Position numbers and translations under genes: made by a program. Positions 9,626 through 19,574 of a stretch of 64,000 nt of DNA are shown piece by piece; within the stretch, counting starts at the first letter, position 1, and every line of letters begins with the position of its first letter. The notes beneath the pieces are model-generated. The model saw only the letters and a program-made list of their open reading frames with translations. It was not told the DNA's origin and did no database searches. Origin of the DNA: Ruegeria profundi (GTDB lineage Bacteria > Pseudomonadota > Alphaproteobacteria > Rhodobacterales > Rhodobacteraceae); contig NZ_LQBP01000004.1 in NCBI RefSeq assembly GCF_001507545.1, positions 124,001 to 188,000 of the forward strand. Reading direction: 5' to 3'.

Positions 9626-11758
9626 TTAAAGGCTGGCTTTCAACTCAAGACGGCGGGCATGCAGGACCGGTTCAGTATAGCCCGAAGGCTGTATCCGCCC
9701 TTTGAACACCAAATCGCACGCAGCCTGAAAAGCCACGCCATCAAATCCCGGAGCCATTGGGCGATATTCGGGGTCACCTTCGTTCTGGCGGTCCACCACT
9801 GCCGCCATTTTCTGCATCGCGGCCATCACCTGCTCTTTGCTGACAACGTCGTGATGCAGCCAGTTGGCCAGTGCTTGAGAGGATATCCGGCAGGTTGCGC
9901 GGTCTTCCATCAGGCCAATATCGTTGATGTCCGGTACTTTCGAGCACCCGACGCCTTGGTCGATCCAGCGCACCACGTACCCAAGAATACCCTGCGCGTT
10001 GTTCTCAATCTCGCGCGTGATTTCCTCATCGCTCAGATTGCGACCACCCAGTAGTGGTATCGTCAACAAATCCTCAAGCGAGGCACGCGCGCCACCAGCC
10101 GCCAGTTCGTCCTGGCGGGCCAACACATCAACACTGTGATAATGTGTTGCGTGCAGCGTTGCAGCGGTTGGGGACGGCACCCATGCGCAGGTGGCGCCGG
10201 ACTTCGGATGGCCGATTTTGGCCTCAAGCATATCATGCATCCGGTCGGGCATCGCCCACATGCCCTTGCCGATCTGCGCCTTGCCTTTCAGGCCGCAAGC
10301 CAACCCGATATCAACGTTGCGATCCTCGTAGGACGCGATCCATGGTGTGCTTTTCATATCCCCCTTCGGCAGCATCGGGCCTGCCTCCATCGAGGTATGG
10401 ATCTCGTCCCCTGTCCGGTCGAGGAAACCTGTGTTGATGAAGGCCACGCGCGATTTTGCAGCACGGATGCATTCCCTGAGGTTGGCCGAGGTGCGGCGCT
10501 CTTCGTCCATGATGCCCAGCTTCACGGTGTTGCGCGGCAAGCCGAGGATGTCTTCGACCATATCGAAAATCTCGACCGAGAATGCCACTTCCTCCGGGCC
10601 ATGCATCTTGGGTTTGACCACATAAACCGATCCCATGACCGAGTTGCCGCCTTCGCGAGCCAAATCGTGCATGGCGATCAACGTGGTGCAGAGCGCGTCC
10701 ATCAGACCTTCGCCGATCTCATTGCCCTCGGCGTCCAGAATCGCGGGGTTGGTCATCAGGTGCCCCACGTTTCGCACCAGCATCAATGAGCGACCTTTCA
10801 GCTTGGCCTGACCCCCGCCGGCGGTGGTGTACTCCAAATCATCTGCCAACTTGCGGGTAAATGTGTTGCCGGCTTTGGTGACCTGCTCGGTCAGGTCACC
10901 CTTCATCAGACCCAGCCAGTTACCATATGCAACCACCTTATCCTCGGCGTCGACACAGGCGACTGAGTCTTCGCAATCCATGATCGTCGACAAGGCCGAT
11001 TCCAGCACGACATCCGCGATACCCGCCGGATCAGAAGCTCCAATAGTGCTGGAGGCATCAATAACGATCTTGATGTGCAACCCATTGTTTTTCAGCAGAA
11101 TGAACTCCGGGTTTTCCGCAGCGCCACCATACCCAACGAAACGTGAGGCATCCGCAAGTGTTGGCACCAGCGCACCGTTTTCAACCCGCAACTCAGCCGC
11201 ATCCGCCCAAGACCCGTTTGCCAAAGGCGCAGCGTCGTCCAGAAACCCCTTGGCCCAAGCGATCACCCTCGCGCCCCGGGCCGCGTCGTACCCGCTGCCG
11301 GTCGGCAGGTCACCCAGCGCGTCGGTGCCGTAGAGGGCGTCATACAAGCTGCCCCAACGCGCATTGGCTGCGTTTAACGCGAAACGCGCGTTAGTGATTG
11401 GCACTACCAATTGCGGTCCGGGTGTTTGCGCAATCTCCGGATCAACATCGGTGGTTTCAATCTGGAAATCGGTGCCTTCTTCAACCAGATAACCGATTTC
11501 GCGCAAGAATGCCTGATACGCGGCGGCGTCGTGCTGCTGCCCTTTCCGCTCCAGATGCCACGCGTCCAATTGCCCTTGGATTTCTTCCCGCTTTGCCAGC
11601 AGCGCGCGGTTTTTCGGACCCAGCTCAGCCACCATGCGGGACAGGCCGTCCCAAAATGCGTCAGCAGTTACACCCGTGCCCGGCAGAGCCCGATCTTCGA
11701 TGAATTCGGCCAGAACGGTATCAACTTGCAGTCCGCTGCGCGTTTGTCTGCTGCTCAT
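9626..11758 (-). CDS. glcB: Malate synthase G
   Basis: Condenses glyoxylate with acetyl-CoA to malate in the cytoplasm, feeding glycolate- or glyoxylate-derived carbon into the TCA cycle. The 710 residues match the long monomeric G isoform (E. coli 723) and not the shorter AceB. Recognisable blocks are the [14 protein letters not shown] region, [14 protein letters not shown], and [13 protein letters not shown] with its active-site acidic and arginine residues. The start is set at the ATG at 11758 ([11 protein letters not shown]), preceded by AGAGGGAC; the frame extends 15 codons further but without a ribosome binding site. It is followed by the GlcG-like gene and is divergent from pepN. Confidence 0.96.
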   Translation of the reverse strand: MSSRQTRSGLQVDTVLAEFIEDRALPGTGVTADAFWDGLSRMVAELGPKNRALLAKREEIQGQLDAWHLERKGQQHDAAAYQAFLREIGYLVEEGTDFQIETTDVDPEIAQTPGPQLVVPITNARFALNAANARWGSLYDALYGTDALGDLPTGSGYDAARGARVIAWAKGFLDDAAPLANGSWADAAELRVENGALVPTLADASRFVGYGGAAENPEFILLKNNGLHIKIVIDASSTIGASDPAGIADVVLESALSTIMDCEDSVACVDAEDKVVAYGNWLGLMKGDLTEQVTKAGNTFTRKLADDLEYTTAGGGQAKLKGRSLMLVRNVGHLMTNPAILDAEGNEIGEGLMDALCTTLIAMHDLAREGGNSVMGSVYVVKPKMHGPEEVAFSVEIFDMVEDILGLPRNTVKLGIMDEERRTSANLRECIRAAKSRVAFINTGFLDRTGDEIHTSMEAGPMLPKGDMKSTPWIASYEDRNVDIGLACGLKGKAQIGKGMWAMPDRMHDMLEAKIGHPKSGATCAWVPSPTAATLHATHYHSVDVLARQDELAAGGARASLEDLLTIPLLGGRNLSDEEITREIENNAQGILGYVVRWIDQGVGCSKVPDINDIGLMEDRATCRISSQALANWLHHDVVSKEQVMAAMQKMAAVVDRQNEGDPEYRPMAPGFDGVAFQAACDLVFKGRIQPSGYTEPVLHARRLELKASL

Positions 11759-11966
11759 GAGGTCCCTCTCTCTCGTGTGTACGCCACTGTATTCCGGATG
11801 CATTTAGAACGATTGTTTCCGATAGGCAACGCGCACGAGGCCGCTGCGGTAAAACAGACTTACCAAAACTTCCGATCGCACCGTCTCAGTTGAAGATTGC
11901 ACCGCTTGCAGCCCACCGCCGCAAGCCATAACGTCGCGCCAGACATGAACCGATGCGAGGCCCCCG

Positions 11967-14519
11967 ATGCGTGACGCAGCCCCTACCACGATCTACCTTA
12001 AAGACTACACGCCCTTTGGCTATCTGGTGGACAGCGTGCATCTGACCTTTGATTTGGCCGATCACGCCACACGCGTCACGTCGCGCATTGCTTTCCGCCC
12101 CAATCCGGACGCCACAGATCGAACGTTTTTTCTGCATGGCGAGGATTTGACCCTAATCCGCGCCGCCATCGACGGGGCCGAGATCACACCCGATGTCACC
12201 GAGACTGGCCTGACCGCCGAAGTTCCAAACGCGCCTTTCATCTGGGAAGCGATTGTCGAGATCGACCCGGGCAACAACACCGCGCTTGAGGGGCTTTACA
12301 TGTCGAACGGTATGTATTGCACGCAGTGCGAGGCCGAAGGGTTCCGCAAGATCACCTACTACCCCGACCGGCCAGACGTGATGTCCACCTTCACCGTGCG
12401 CATAAATGGCGATTTGCCGGTGCTGCTGTCGAATGGCAACCCCTCAGGCAAAGGCAAGGGCTGGGCAGAATGGACCGATCCCTGGCCGAAACCCGCCTAT
12501 CTGTTTGCTTTGGTGGCAGGCGACCTGATCGCACATCCCGGCCAGTTCACCACGATGTCGGGCCGCGATGTTGCGTTGAACCTCTGGGTTCGCCCCGGCG
12601 ATGAAGAGAAATGCGCCTTTGGTATGGAGGCGTTGAAAAAGTCCATGAAATGGGACGAAGACGTCTATGGCCGTGAATACGATCTCGATGTCTTTAACAT
12701 CGTGGCCGTCGATGATTTCAACATGGGCGCGATGGAGAACAAGGGCCTGAACATTTTCAACTCTTCGGCCGTTCTGGCCAGCCCGGAGACGTCGACCGAT
12801 GATAACTTCGAACGCATTGAGGCGATCATCGCGCATGAGTATTTCCATAATTGGACAGGCAACCGCATCACCTGCCGCGACTGGTTCCAACTTTGTTTAA
12901 AAGAGGGTCTGACCGTCTTCCGCGATGCGGAGTTCACCTCTGACATGCGCTCGGCCCCGGTGAAACGCATCCATGACGCCATAGACCTGCGCGCGCGGCA
13001 ATTCCCCGAAGACAACGGGCCATTGTCGCACCCTGTCCGGCCCGAGAGCTTTCAGGAAATCAATAACTTCTACACGGCCACTGTTTATGAAAAAGGGGCC
13101 GAGCTGATCGGGATGCTGAAACGACTGGTTGGGGATGAGGCGTACAAACAGGCGCTAGACCTCTATTTCGACCGCCACGATGGGCAGGCCTGCACCATCG
13201 AGGACTGGCTGAAAGTGTTCGAGGACACGACAGGCCGCGATCTGACCCAGTTCAAACGCTGGTACAGCCAATCAGGGACGCCGCGCGTTACCGTGTCCGA
13301 AGATTGGGCGGACGGCGTTTATACTCTGACCCTGAAACAACGAACTGACCCGACCCCCGGTCAGTCAGAGAAGCTGCCGCAAGTGATCCCGGTCGCCGTT
13401 GGCTTGCTGAGCCCGAACGGGGATGAAGTGCGCCCAACCGAGGTGCTGGAACTGACAGAGGCCGAACAGAGCTTTGAATTCACCGGTCTGGCCGCCAAAC
13501 CCGTTGCCTCGATCCTGCGGGATTTCTCGGCTCCGGTCATTCTCGAACATGACCATACGGATGCGGAACGTGCCTTTCTGTTGGCCCACGACACTGACCC
13601 GTTCAACCGCTGGCAGGCCGGGCGATCGCTGGCGCAAGACACCTTACTGCGCATGATAAAGCACGATGCCGCGCCGGGGGCGGACTATCTGGATGGTATG
13701 CTAACCGTGTTGCGGGACAGAGATCTGGACCCTGCCTATCGCGCCTTGATGCTCGGCCTGCCAACGCAATCAGAATTGGCAGCCGCCCTGTTCGAAAGCG
13801 GTGAAACCCCTGATCCGATGGCGATTTGGACTGCAGTCGAAACCCTCCGGCAGGCGACGGCCCAACATGTTCAGGACCTGCTACCGCGACTGCTCAGCGA
13901 AACGCAGATCGACGCACCGTTCCGCCCCGACGCCGAACAGGCTGGCAAACGCGCGCTTGGCGGTACTGTGTTATACCTGACTTCGCGGCTTGATGGCGGC
14001 ATCAAAGCAGCCGAAGAATACGCCGCTGCTGACAACATGACCCGCCAGTTGACTGCTCTGTCCTGTCTCTTGCGGGCAGGCGCGGGCCAGGCGGAACTGA
14101 CAAGCTTTTACAATCAGTGGCAACATGACCGGCTGGTGGTTGACAAGTGGTTTGCATTGCAAGTGTCTACAGCCACACCCGAAGCAACCGTTGACGTCAC
14201 GCGCGCGCTGACACAGCACGCTGATTTCAATTGGAAAAACCCTAACCGATTCCGCTCGGTCATCAGTGCGCTCGCGATGAACCATGCCGGGTTTCACCGC
14301 CCTGACGGGGCCGGATATGAACTGCTTGCGGATTGGTTGATCCGTCTGGATCCGGTCAACCCACAAACAACGGCCCGAATGTGTTCGGCTTTCCAGACAT
14401 GGAAACGCTACGACGCTGAGCGACAGGGCCTCATGCAAGCGCAGCTGACCCGTATCGCCGAAACACCAAACCTGTCGCGCGATACCACGGAAATGGTGTC
14501 CCGTATCCTTGGCGCATGA
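11967..14519 (+). CDS. pepN: Aminopeptidase N
   Basis: M1-family zinc metallopeptidase that removes N-terminal residues from peptides in the cytoplasm; 850 residues, close to the E. coli enzyme (870). The exopeptidase motif GAMENKG lies near 254, and the zinc site HEYFHNW at 290-296 is followed by the third ligand glutamate in LKEGLTVFRD. The all-helical C-terminal domain is complete. No signal peptide is seen. It is divergent from glcB across 208 bases that must hold both promoters. Its stop codon overlaps the start of the next gene (ATGA), so the two are translationally coupled. Confidence 0.96.
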   Translation: MRDAAPTTIYLKDYTPFGYLVDSVHLTFDLADHATRVTSRIAFRPNPDATDRTFFLHGEDLTLIRAAIDGAEITPDVTETGLTAEVPNAPFIWEAIVEIDPGNNTALEGLYMSNGMYCTQCEAEGFRKITYYPDRPDVMSTFTVRINGDLPVLLSNGNPSGKGKGWAEWTDPWPKPAYLFALVAGDLIAHPGQFTTMSGRDVALNLWVRPGDEEKCAFGMEALKKSMKWDEDVYGREYDLDVFNIVAVDDFNMGAMENKGLNIFNSSAVLASPETSTDDNFERIEAIIAHEYFHNWTGNRITCRDWFQLCLKEGLTVFRDAEFTSDMRSAPVKRIHDAIDLRARQFPEDNGPLSHPVRPESFQEINNFYTATVYEKGAELIGMLKRLVGDEAYKQALDLYFDRHDGQACTIEDWLKVFEDTTGRDLTQFKRWYSQSGTPRVTVSEDWADGVYTLTLKQRTDPTPGQSEKLPQVIPVAVGLLSPNGDEVRPTEVLELTEAEQSFEFTGLAAKPVASILRDFSAPVILEHDHTDAERAFLLAHDTDPFNRWQAGRSLAQDTLLRMIKHDAAPGADYLDGMLTVLRDRDLDPAYRALMLGLPTQSELAAALFESGETPDPMAIWTAVETLRQATAQHVQDLLPRLLSETQIDAPFRPDAEQAGKRALGGTVLYLTSRLDGGIKAAEEYAAADNMTRQLTALSCLLRAGAGQAELTSFYNQWQHDRLVVDKWFALQVSTATPEATVDVTRALTQHADFNWKNPNRFRSVISALAMNHAGFHRPDGAGYELLADWLIRLDPVNPQTTARMCSAFQTWKRYDAERQGLMQAQLTRIAETPNLSRDTTEMVSRILGA

Positions 14520-14944
14520 GCCCGTACAGTTTCACGAGCAACAACCGGACGCGACGCGGCGTCCTGACTCTGATCGGCATCTATGCGGGGCTGTTGGCGC
14601 TGGTGATCGTGTTTGATGCAGCATGGTGGCTTGTTGTGTTGCTCGGCCTGACCACCTTGCCTGCCCTTTGGGACATCATACAGGACACTCAAGCAGGGCT
14701 GACGTTGGATGCCGACCGGATTCGTTGGTTTTCTGGCAACCGCGAGGGCGAGGTCGCGTTGTCCGAAATTGATCACGTCCGTTTGGACACACGTTGGGAC
14801 TTTTCGGTGCGCAGCGCACTGGTTCTGACGTCGGACAAACGGATTCGCCTGCCGGATGAGGCTATGCCGCCGCATAAGGAGCTTGAGGCCGTCTTGCAGA
14901 AAGCCGGATTGCGGGTTGAGCGGCATCATTTTCGCGTTTTCTGA
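14516..14944 (+). CDS. Small membrane protein of unknown function (two-helix, PH-like C-terminus)
   Basis: A 142-residue protein I cannot assign to a named family. Two closely spaced hydrophobic helices occupy residues 16-50 (VLTLIGIYAGLLALVIVF and WWLVVLLGLTTLPALW). The soluble C-terminal half has alternating strands (GLTLDADRIRWFSG, GEVALSEIDHVRLDTRW, SALVLTSDKRIRLPDE) reminiscent of bacterial PH-like or DUF304-type domains. The ATG overlaps the pepN stop by four bases, so expression is tied to pepN. A role at the membrane is all that can be inferred. Confidence 0.75.
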   Translation: MSPYSFTSNNRTRRGVLTLIGIYAGLLALVIVFDAAWWLVVLLGLTTLPALWDIIQDTQAGLTLDADRIRWFSGNREGEVALSEIDHVRLDTRWDFSVRSALVLTSDKRIRLPDEAMPPHKELEAVLQKAGLRVERHHFRVF

Positions 14945-15075
14945 AACAGTCATAATGAAAAATACCTGTTAGTTTCTGATTTATGCCCAATACAGTGCCG
15001 TAAGCTTGAATTTGACCCAACCTTCGGTCAGAGTTTTCGACAAGCGTAAAAGTTGTTTCGATTTCGAGTTTTTCC

Positions 15076-16335
15076 ATGTTTCGGTTTTTCAGGGCACGTC
15101 AGGCCCAATCCTCTCATTCTTCCAAAAGCTCTACGCAGAGCCTTCCCAATGTGAATGGCGGCGTGCATTCGACGCTCCCGGATAGGGGGCAATTGAATAT
15201 CCCATTGGCCGACGTCAAAGCCGAAGACTTGGCGGCCCGCGATGCAATTGGGCGTGGTCGCACGCTGGCCAGACAGGATCGATGGGCAGAATTGTCCCGT
15301 CAGATGCGCGCGGCAGACAAAAACCGTGCAGCCGCCCCGGATGGCACACCCATCGCGGATCTGCTTGCCTTTGGCGCTCGGTCCGATGTGGTTCTGGCAG
15401 TCGAACACGCGTTGTCGGATGGGAATGCACTGTGCGAGTACGACCTGCTTGGCGGGATTTCCGAGCTTGAAGACGAAATGCGCGCGCACCCGGATAATGC
15501 GATGATTGCGCTTGTGGTCGCGCTGACGCATATCGACCTAGCTTGGGCGTGGCGCGGAACGGCAACGGACGCGACCCTTCCGCCATTACACCGTTCCCGT
15601 TGTGCAGCCCATTTCGACCGGGCCGCAGCGTTATTGCCGAAATGTCGCGCGGCGTTGCCAGACAGCCCGATCGTCGCCGCCGCAGGCTGCGCACTTTTGG
15701 CTGGCCAACGCAAAGCCAGCCTTCGTGTTGCTGATGAATATGAGCGGCTGATCTCGCTAGACCCCAACAATCAGCGCCACATGCGCGCGATGGGCACCCA
15801 TCTGCTGCCCCAGTGGTTTGGCAGCTACGCAGAGCTTGAGGTTCAAGCCCTGCGCAACGCAGCCCGGACCCACGACATCTGGGGCGCTGGCGGTTACACA
15901 TGGGTGCAATTCGACGCCATCACCTTTGATGAAGAGGCCTGTGCCCGGCTGGATGTTGAGTACTTTCTGGAAGGTCTCTATGACATTCTGCACCATCGGC
16001 CGGATCAGCAAACAGTCAACATGCTATCGGCCTATTGCGCCATCACGATACAGAACGGCCTGAGGCAGAATGAAAAAGCCGAGATTGTACGCGCGCAGAT
16101 TCACGAGGCCGCACACGGGCTGATCCGCGACCACATGACCGAGCTGCACCCAATGATCTGGGCGCATGCGGCGAACGGGTTCAACAACTCGGTCCGTATA
16201 CACTCGGCCGAGCGGTTCGCGGCGCGCGGTCAGCGCGATGCACTGCGCGCGATTGGCGACCTGTTCCGCGAGGAGTTGCTCAGCGGCATGGATGTAACCT
16301 TTACGCCCACCGGCCTGCAGCTGTCCCAGCACTGA
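15076..16335 (+). CDS. Conserved hypothetical protein, helical-repeat (TPR-like)
   Basis: A 419-residue protein of unknown function. The first 50 residues are low-complexity, rich in Ser/Gln/Thr after MFRFFRARQ. The rest is predicted helical with TPR-like pairs: AARDAIGRGRTLARQDRWAE, HFDRAAALLPKCRAALPDSP, ADEYERLISLDPNNQRHMRA. A tryptophan-rich centre (DIWGAGGYTWVQFDAI) is distinctive. No signal peptide or membrane helix is clear, and no catalytic motif is visible. It has no good ribosome binding site at the ATG and lies alone between the pepN pair and gatB. A scaffold or protein-interaction role is a guess from the repeat pattern. Confidence 0.7.
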   Translation: MFRFFRARQAQSSHSSKSSTQSLPNVNGGVHSTLPDRGQLNIPLADVKAEDLAARDAIGRGRTLARQDRWAELSRQMRAADKNRAAAPDGTPIADLLAFGARSDVVLAVEHALSDGNALCEYDLLGGISELEDEMRAHPDNAMIALVVALTHIDLAWAWRGTATDATLPPLHRSRCAAHFDRAAALLPKCRAALPDSPIVAAAGCALLAGQRKASLRVADEYERLISLDPNNQRHMRAMGTHLLPQWFGSYAELEVQALRNAARTHDIWGAGGYTWVQFDAITFDEEACARLDVEYFLEGLYDILHHRPDQQTVNMLSAYCAITIQNGLRQNEKAEIVRAQIHEAAHGLIRDHMTELHPMIWAHAANGFNNSVRIHSAERFAARGQRDALRAIGDLFREELLSGMDVTFTPTGLQLSQH

Positions 16336-16405
16336 TTCCCCCTTGCCCCTAGCCCGTGCCGGGCCTAATACGCAGGCTTAGACTTCTGCGGAAATGAGGC
16401 GCGCC

Positions 16406-17917
16406 ATGCTCGACCTGACATACGAAATGCCCAAACCCAAGACCATCGCCGGGGCCAAGCACGATTGGGAACTGGTGATCGGAATGGAGGTGCACGCTCA
16501 GGTCTCATCCAATGCCAAGCTGTTCTCGGGCGCGTCGACGAAATTCGGGGCCGAGCCGAATGCAAACGTGGCCTTTGTGGATGCGGCGATGCCAGGTATG
16601 CTGCCGGTGATCAACGAGTACTGCGTGGAACAGGCGGTGCGCACAGGGTTGGGCCTGAAGGCAGATATCAACCTGAAGTCGGCTTTCGACCGCAAGAACT
16701 ACTTCTATCCGGACCTGCCACAGGGCTATCAAATTTCTCAGTTGTACCACCCCATCGTGGGCGAAGGTGAAGTGCTGGTCGAGATGGGCGATGGCACTGC
16801 ACGCATGGTCCGCATCGAACGCATCCACATGGAGCAGGACGCGGGCAAATCGATCCACGACATGGACCCGCATATGTCTTTTGTCGACCTGAACCGCACA
16901 GGCGTCTGCCTGATGGAGATCGTGTCGCGCCCCGACATCCGTGGGCCGGAAGAGGCCGCCGCCTATATCGCCAAGCTGCGCCAGATCATGCGTTATCTGG
17001 GCACCTGCGACGGCAATATGCAGAACGGAAACCTGCGGGCGGACGTGAACGTATCGATCTGCCTGCCAGGTTCCTATGAGAAATATCAGGAAACACAGGA
17101 CTTTTCGCATCTGGGAACGCGCTGCGAGATCAAGAACATGAACTCGATGCGCTTTATCCAGCAGGCGATTGAGGTCGAAGCCCGCCGCCAGATCGCCATC
17201 GTCGAAGGCGGTGGACAGGTCGAGCAGGAAACCCGCCTGTACGACCCGGACAAGGGTGAAACACGATCCATGCGGTCCAAGGAAGAGGCGCATGATTATC
17301 GTTACTTCCCTGATCCCGACCTGCTGCCACTGGAGATCGAGCAGGCATGGGTGGACGATATCGCCGCCAAGCTGCCCGAATTACCGGACGACAAGAAAGC
17401 CCGCTTTATCAACGAGTTCGGGCTGACTGACTATGACGCATCCGTCCTGACTGCCGAGGTAGAGTCAGCCGCGTATTTTGAAGAGGTTGCCAAAGGCCGC
17501 AACGGTAAACTGGCGGCGAACTGGGTCATCAACGAACTGTTTGGTCGCCTGAAGAAAGAAGATCACGACATCACCGACTCGCCGGTCTCTCCGGCGCAAC
17601 TGGGTGCAATCATCGATCTGATTTCCTCGGACGCGATCTCGGGCAAAATCGCCAAGGACCTGTTTGAGATCGTCTATACCGAAGGCGGTGACCCGGCGAA
17701 GATCGTTGAAGACCGCGGTATGAAGCAGGTCACCGACACGGGTGCAATCGAGGCCGCGCTGGATGAGATTATCGCCGCTAACCCCGCGCAGGTCGAAAAG
17801 GCGAAGGTGAACCCGAAGCTTGCAGGTTGGTTCGTGGGTCAGGTCATGAAAGCAACTGGCGGCAAGGCCAACCCCAAGGCGGTAAACGAGCTGGTCGGCA
17901 AAAAACTAGGCTCGTAA
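16406..17917 (+). CDS. gatB: Aspartyl/glutamyl-tRNA(Asn/Gln) amidotransferase subunit B
   Basis: B subunit of GatCAB, which converts Glu-tRNA(Gln) and Asp-tRNA(Asn) to the amide forms; the B subunit binds the tRNA and activates its acyl group. With the start at 16406 the protein is 503 residues, normal for GatB. Signature stretches are [49 protein letters not shown] and [11 protein letters not shown], then the YqeY-like C-terminal tail domain. The frame extends to an ATG at 16394, but TGAGG sits just right for the ATG at 16406 ([11 protein letters not shown]). gatC and gatA are not in the window. A hairpin terminator follows the stop. Confidence 0.96.
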   Translation: MLDLTYEMPKPKTIAGAKHDWELVIGMEVHAQVSSNAKLFSGASTKFGAEPNANVAFVDAAMPGMLPVINEYCVEQAVRTGLGLKADINLKSAFDRKNYFYPDLPQGYQISQLYHPIVGEGEVLVEMGDGTARMVRIERIHMEQDAGKSIHDMDPHMSFVDLNRTGVCLMEIVSRPDIRGPEEAAAYIAKLRQIMRYLGTCDGNMQNGNLRADVNVSICLPGSYEKYQETQDFSHLGTRCEIKNMNSMRFIQQAIEVEARRQIAIVEGGGQVEQETRLYDPDKGETRSMRSKEEAHDYRYFPDPDLLPLEIEQAWVDDIAAKLPELPDDKKARFINEFGLTDYDASVLTAEVESAAYFEEVAKGRNGKLAANWVINELFGRLKKEDHDITDSPVSPAQLGAIIDLISSDAISGKIAKDLFEIVYTEGGDPAKIVEDRGMKQVTDTGAIEAALDEIIAANPAQVEKAKVNPKLAGWFVGQVMKATGGKANPKAVNELVGKKLGS

Positions 17918-17940
17918 CGTCTTAATGGCACCCAATCCTG

Positions 17941-17978
17941 GCGGCAGGTTTTTGCAAAATCCTGCCGCTTTCAATTTT
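17941..17978 (+). terminator. Intrinsic terminator after gatB
   Basis: GCGGCAGG (17941-17948) and CCTGCCGC (17961-17968) form a perfect 8-bp stem that can extend inward through T/A pairs around TTTTTGCAAAAT. It is followed by TTTCAATTTT. It lies 23 bases after the gatB stop and before the independent DUF4177 gene. Confidence 0.8.
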
Positions 17979-18059
17979 CCGGGTGTTTTCGCGCAATGCT
18001 GACTTTCGCCAAATCAACCGCATGTTAAGTTGCCATAACCCGGCAATCAGGAAGATCCA

Positions 18060-18470
18060 ATGCAGCGCTATGAGTACAAGGTCGTTCCCGCCCCGCAAAA
18101 AGGCACGAAAGCCAAAGGTGTAAAAACCGCCGAAGGCCGGTTTGCCGCAACGATTGAGCAAGTGTTGAACCAATTGGGTCAAGACGGCTGGGAATATCAA
18201 CGCGCAGAGCTTTTACCAAGCGAAGAAAGGGCAGGCCTGACCGGATCTACCGTGAATTGGCGCAATGTGCTTGTCTTCCGCCGCGCGATTGAGGCGGTCG
18301 AGGTTGCCGCCCCTGTCCCGGAAGAAACCCCCGACGAAACTCCGGTTGCGCAGCCCGTTCCAGGACCAGAAATCGTCACAGCGCCGGAACCAATTTCCGA
18401 AGAGGTCAAAGACCCTCCGTTGACGCTCAAGGACGCAAAGATCGAATTCCGCCACTCAGACAAATCATAG
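18060..18470 (+). CDS. DUF4177-domain protein with proline-rich tail
   Basis: A 136-residue protein. Residues 1-75 match the DUF4177 pattern: MQRYEYKVVPAP at the start, then LNQLGQDGWEYQRAELLPSE and WRNVLVFRR as strand-helix-strand elements. From about residue 78 the sequence turns into a Pro/Glu/Thr/Val-rich disordered tail (VPEETPDETP, VPGPE) ending in a short charged segment, KDAKIEFRHSDKS. The function of DUF4177 is unknown. The gene stands alone between the gatB terminator and the convergent BolA gene. Confidence 0.8.
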   Translation: MQRYEYKVVPAPQKGTKAKGVKTAEGRFAATIEQVLNQLGQDGWEYQRAELLPSEERAGLTGSTVNWRNVLVFRRAIEAVEVAAPVPEETPDETPVAQPVPGPEIVTAPEPISEEVKDPPLTLKDAKIEFRHSDKS

Positions 18471-18586
18471 GGTTTGGCGTCGCGGCGGCCCATCCCGCAT
18501 CAAAACCAGGGGCTTGCCAGTATGATCGCAGCACTTTGCGTCTCCAAGCTCTGGGCTGAACTGAAGTAAAGCGCCTAACGCGCGCA

Positions 18587-18841
18587 TTAGGTTCCGATAT
18601 CCAGTGCCAGCGCATGTATCCGCGGCACGATGTCACCTAACGCCTTGTGCACCGCCCGATGGCTGGCGACACGGGATTGGCCTTCGAATGCACTGGCGCG
18701 AATAAACACGTTGAAGTGACTTTCCCCACCTTCCTGATAGCCTGCATGCCCTCGGTGGCTTTCGCTATCATCGACAACCTTCAGCTCTCGCGGGTGAAAT
18801 GCTGCATCAAGACGTTCATAGATTTCGTCGGTCACGGTCAT
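18587..18841 (-). CDS. BolA-family protein
   Basis: An 84-residue BolA-like protein. BolA proteins pair with monothiol glutaredoxins in iron-sulphur trafficking, and some act in stress-related morphology control. The family core is intact: MTVTDEIYERLDAAFHP, KVVDDSESHRGHAG with the conserved His-rich loop, GGESHFNVFIRASAFEG, and SRVASHRAVHKALGDIVP. The ATG at 18841 is chosen; a TTG six codons upstream preceded by a GGGGGG run is an alternative start. It is divergent from the J-domain protein gene, 107 bases apart; that pairing is known in alphaproteobacteria and hints at shared Fe-S or stress roles. Confidence 0.9.
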   Translation of the reverse strand: MTVTDEIYERLDAAFHPRELKVVDDSESHRGHAGYQEGGESHFNVFIRASAFEGQSRVASHRAVHKALGDIVPRIHALALDIGT

Positions 18842-18948
18842 TTTTTCGCTCGGCAGCAAATTAATTGCCGCCCCCCTCTTCTACTTTTGGCTGCTTAGAC
18901 TAAACTGCTGCCTCCGAGTCGAGAAGATGCGTTCTTAAGGATCACAGC

Positions 18949-19569
18949 ATGACGAAATCAGACCCTTTCGGATTCGATATGTCCGTCTCCAGCGCCAAAA
19001 AGAAAAACCCGCGCGGGCGTCGGGGCATGTCGGGCGCGTCTGAAACTTCGGTCCGGATCTGTGACCACCCTGGGTGCCAGGAGCCAGGTAAATATCGCGC
19101 GCCCAAGGCGCCAGACGTGTTGGATGACTTCTACTGGTTTTGCCAGCAACACGTGCGCGAGTATAACCAAAAGTGGAATTTCTTCGACGGCACGACCGAG
19201 GCTGAACTGAACGCGCAGCGGTCAAAAGACAAGGTTTGGGAACGTGAAACCAAACCGATGGGTGACCCTGAAGCCCGCGCATGGGCGCGCCTAGGCATCG
19301 AGGACCCGCATCAGGTGCTGGGCGAGAATGCCACCAAGAACCCGGGCCGCGCCGCCACAGGCCGCCGCCTGCCCCCGACCGAACGTCGGGCGATCGAGAT
19401 TCTCGAAGCCAAGGACAGCTGGACCAAGGCCGAGGTGCGCAAAGCCTACAAAAAGCTGATCAAGGTGTTGCACCCGGACATGAACGGCGGCGACCGGTCA
19501 CAGGAAGAGCAGTTGCAAGAGGTCGTCTGGGCCTGGGACCAGATCAAGGACAGCCGGAATTTCAAGTAG
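18949..19569 (+). CDS. J-domain protein with N-terminal Cys/His motif
   Basis: A 206-residue DnaJ-domain protein that would stimulate an Hsp70 partner. The J domain is at the C-terminus, about 150-203, with HPD at 174-176 (KAYKKLIKVLHPDMNGGD). The N-terminal half has a conserved-looking CDHPGC (C38, C43) and WFCQQH (C65, H68) arrangement that could bind a metal, and a DPFGF segment at residues 5-9. This is unlike classical DnaJ, which has the J domain first and a separate four-repeat zinc finger. It is divergent from the BolA-family gene and its stop lies five bases from the convergent Hint-domain gene. Confidence 0.88.
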   Translation: MTKSDPFGFDMSVSSAKKKNPRGRRGMSGASETSVRICDHPGCQEPGKYRAPKAPDVLDDFYWFCQQHVREYNQKWNFFDGTTEAELNAQRSKDKVWERETKPMGDPEARAWARLGIEDPHQVLGENATKNPGRAATGRRLPPTERRAIEILEAKDSWTKAEVRKAYKKLIKVLHPDMNGGDRSQEEQLQEVVWAWDQIKDSRNFK

Positions 19570-19574
19570 TTGAT

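Noticed and set aside
16505..17293. 262-codon minus-strand frame opposite gatB
   Set aside because: Shadow of gatB with His/Asp/Val-rich composition typical of reversed coding sequence.
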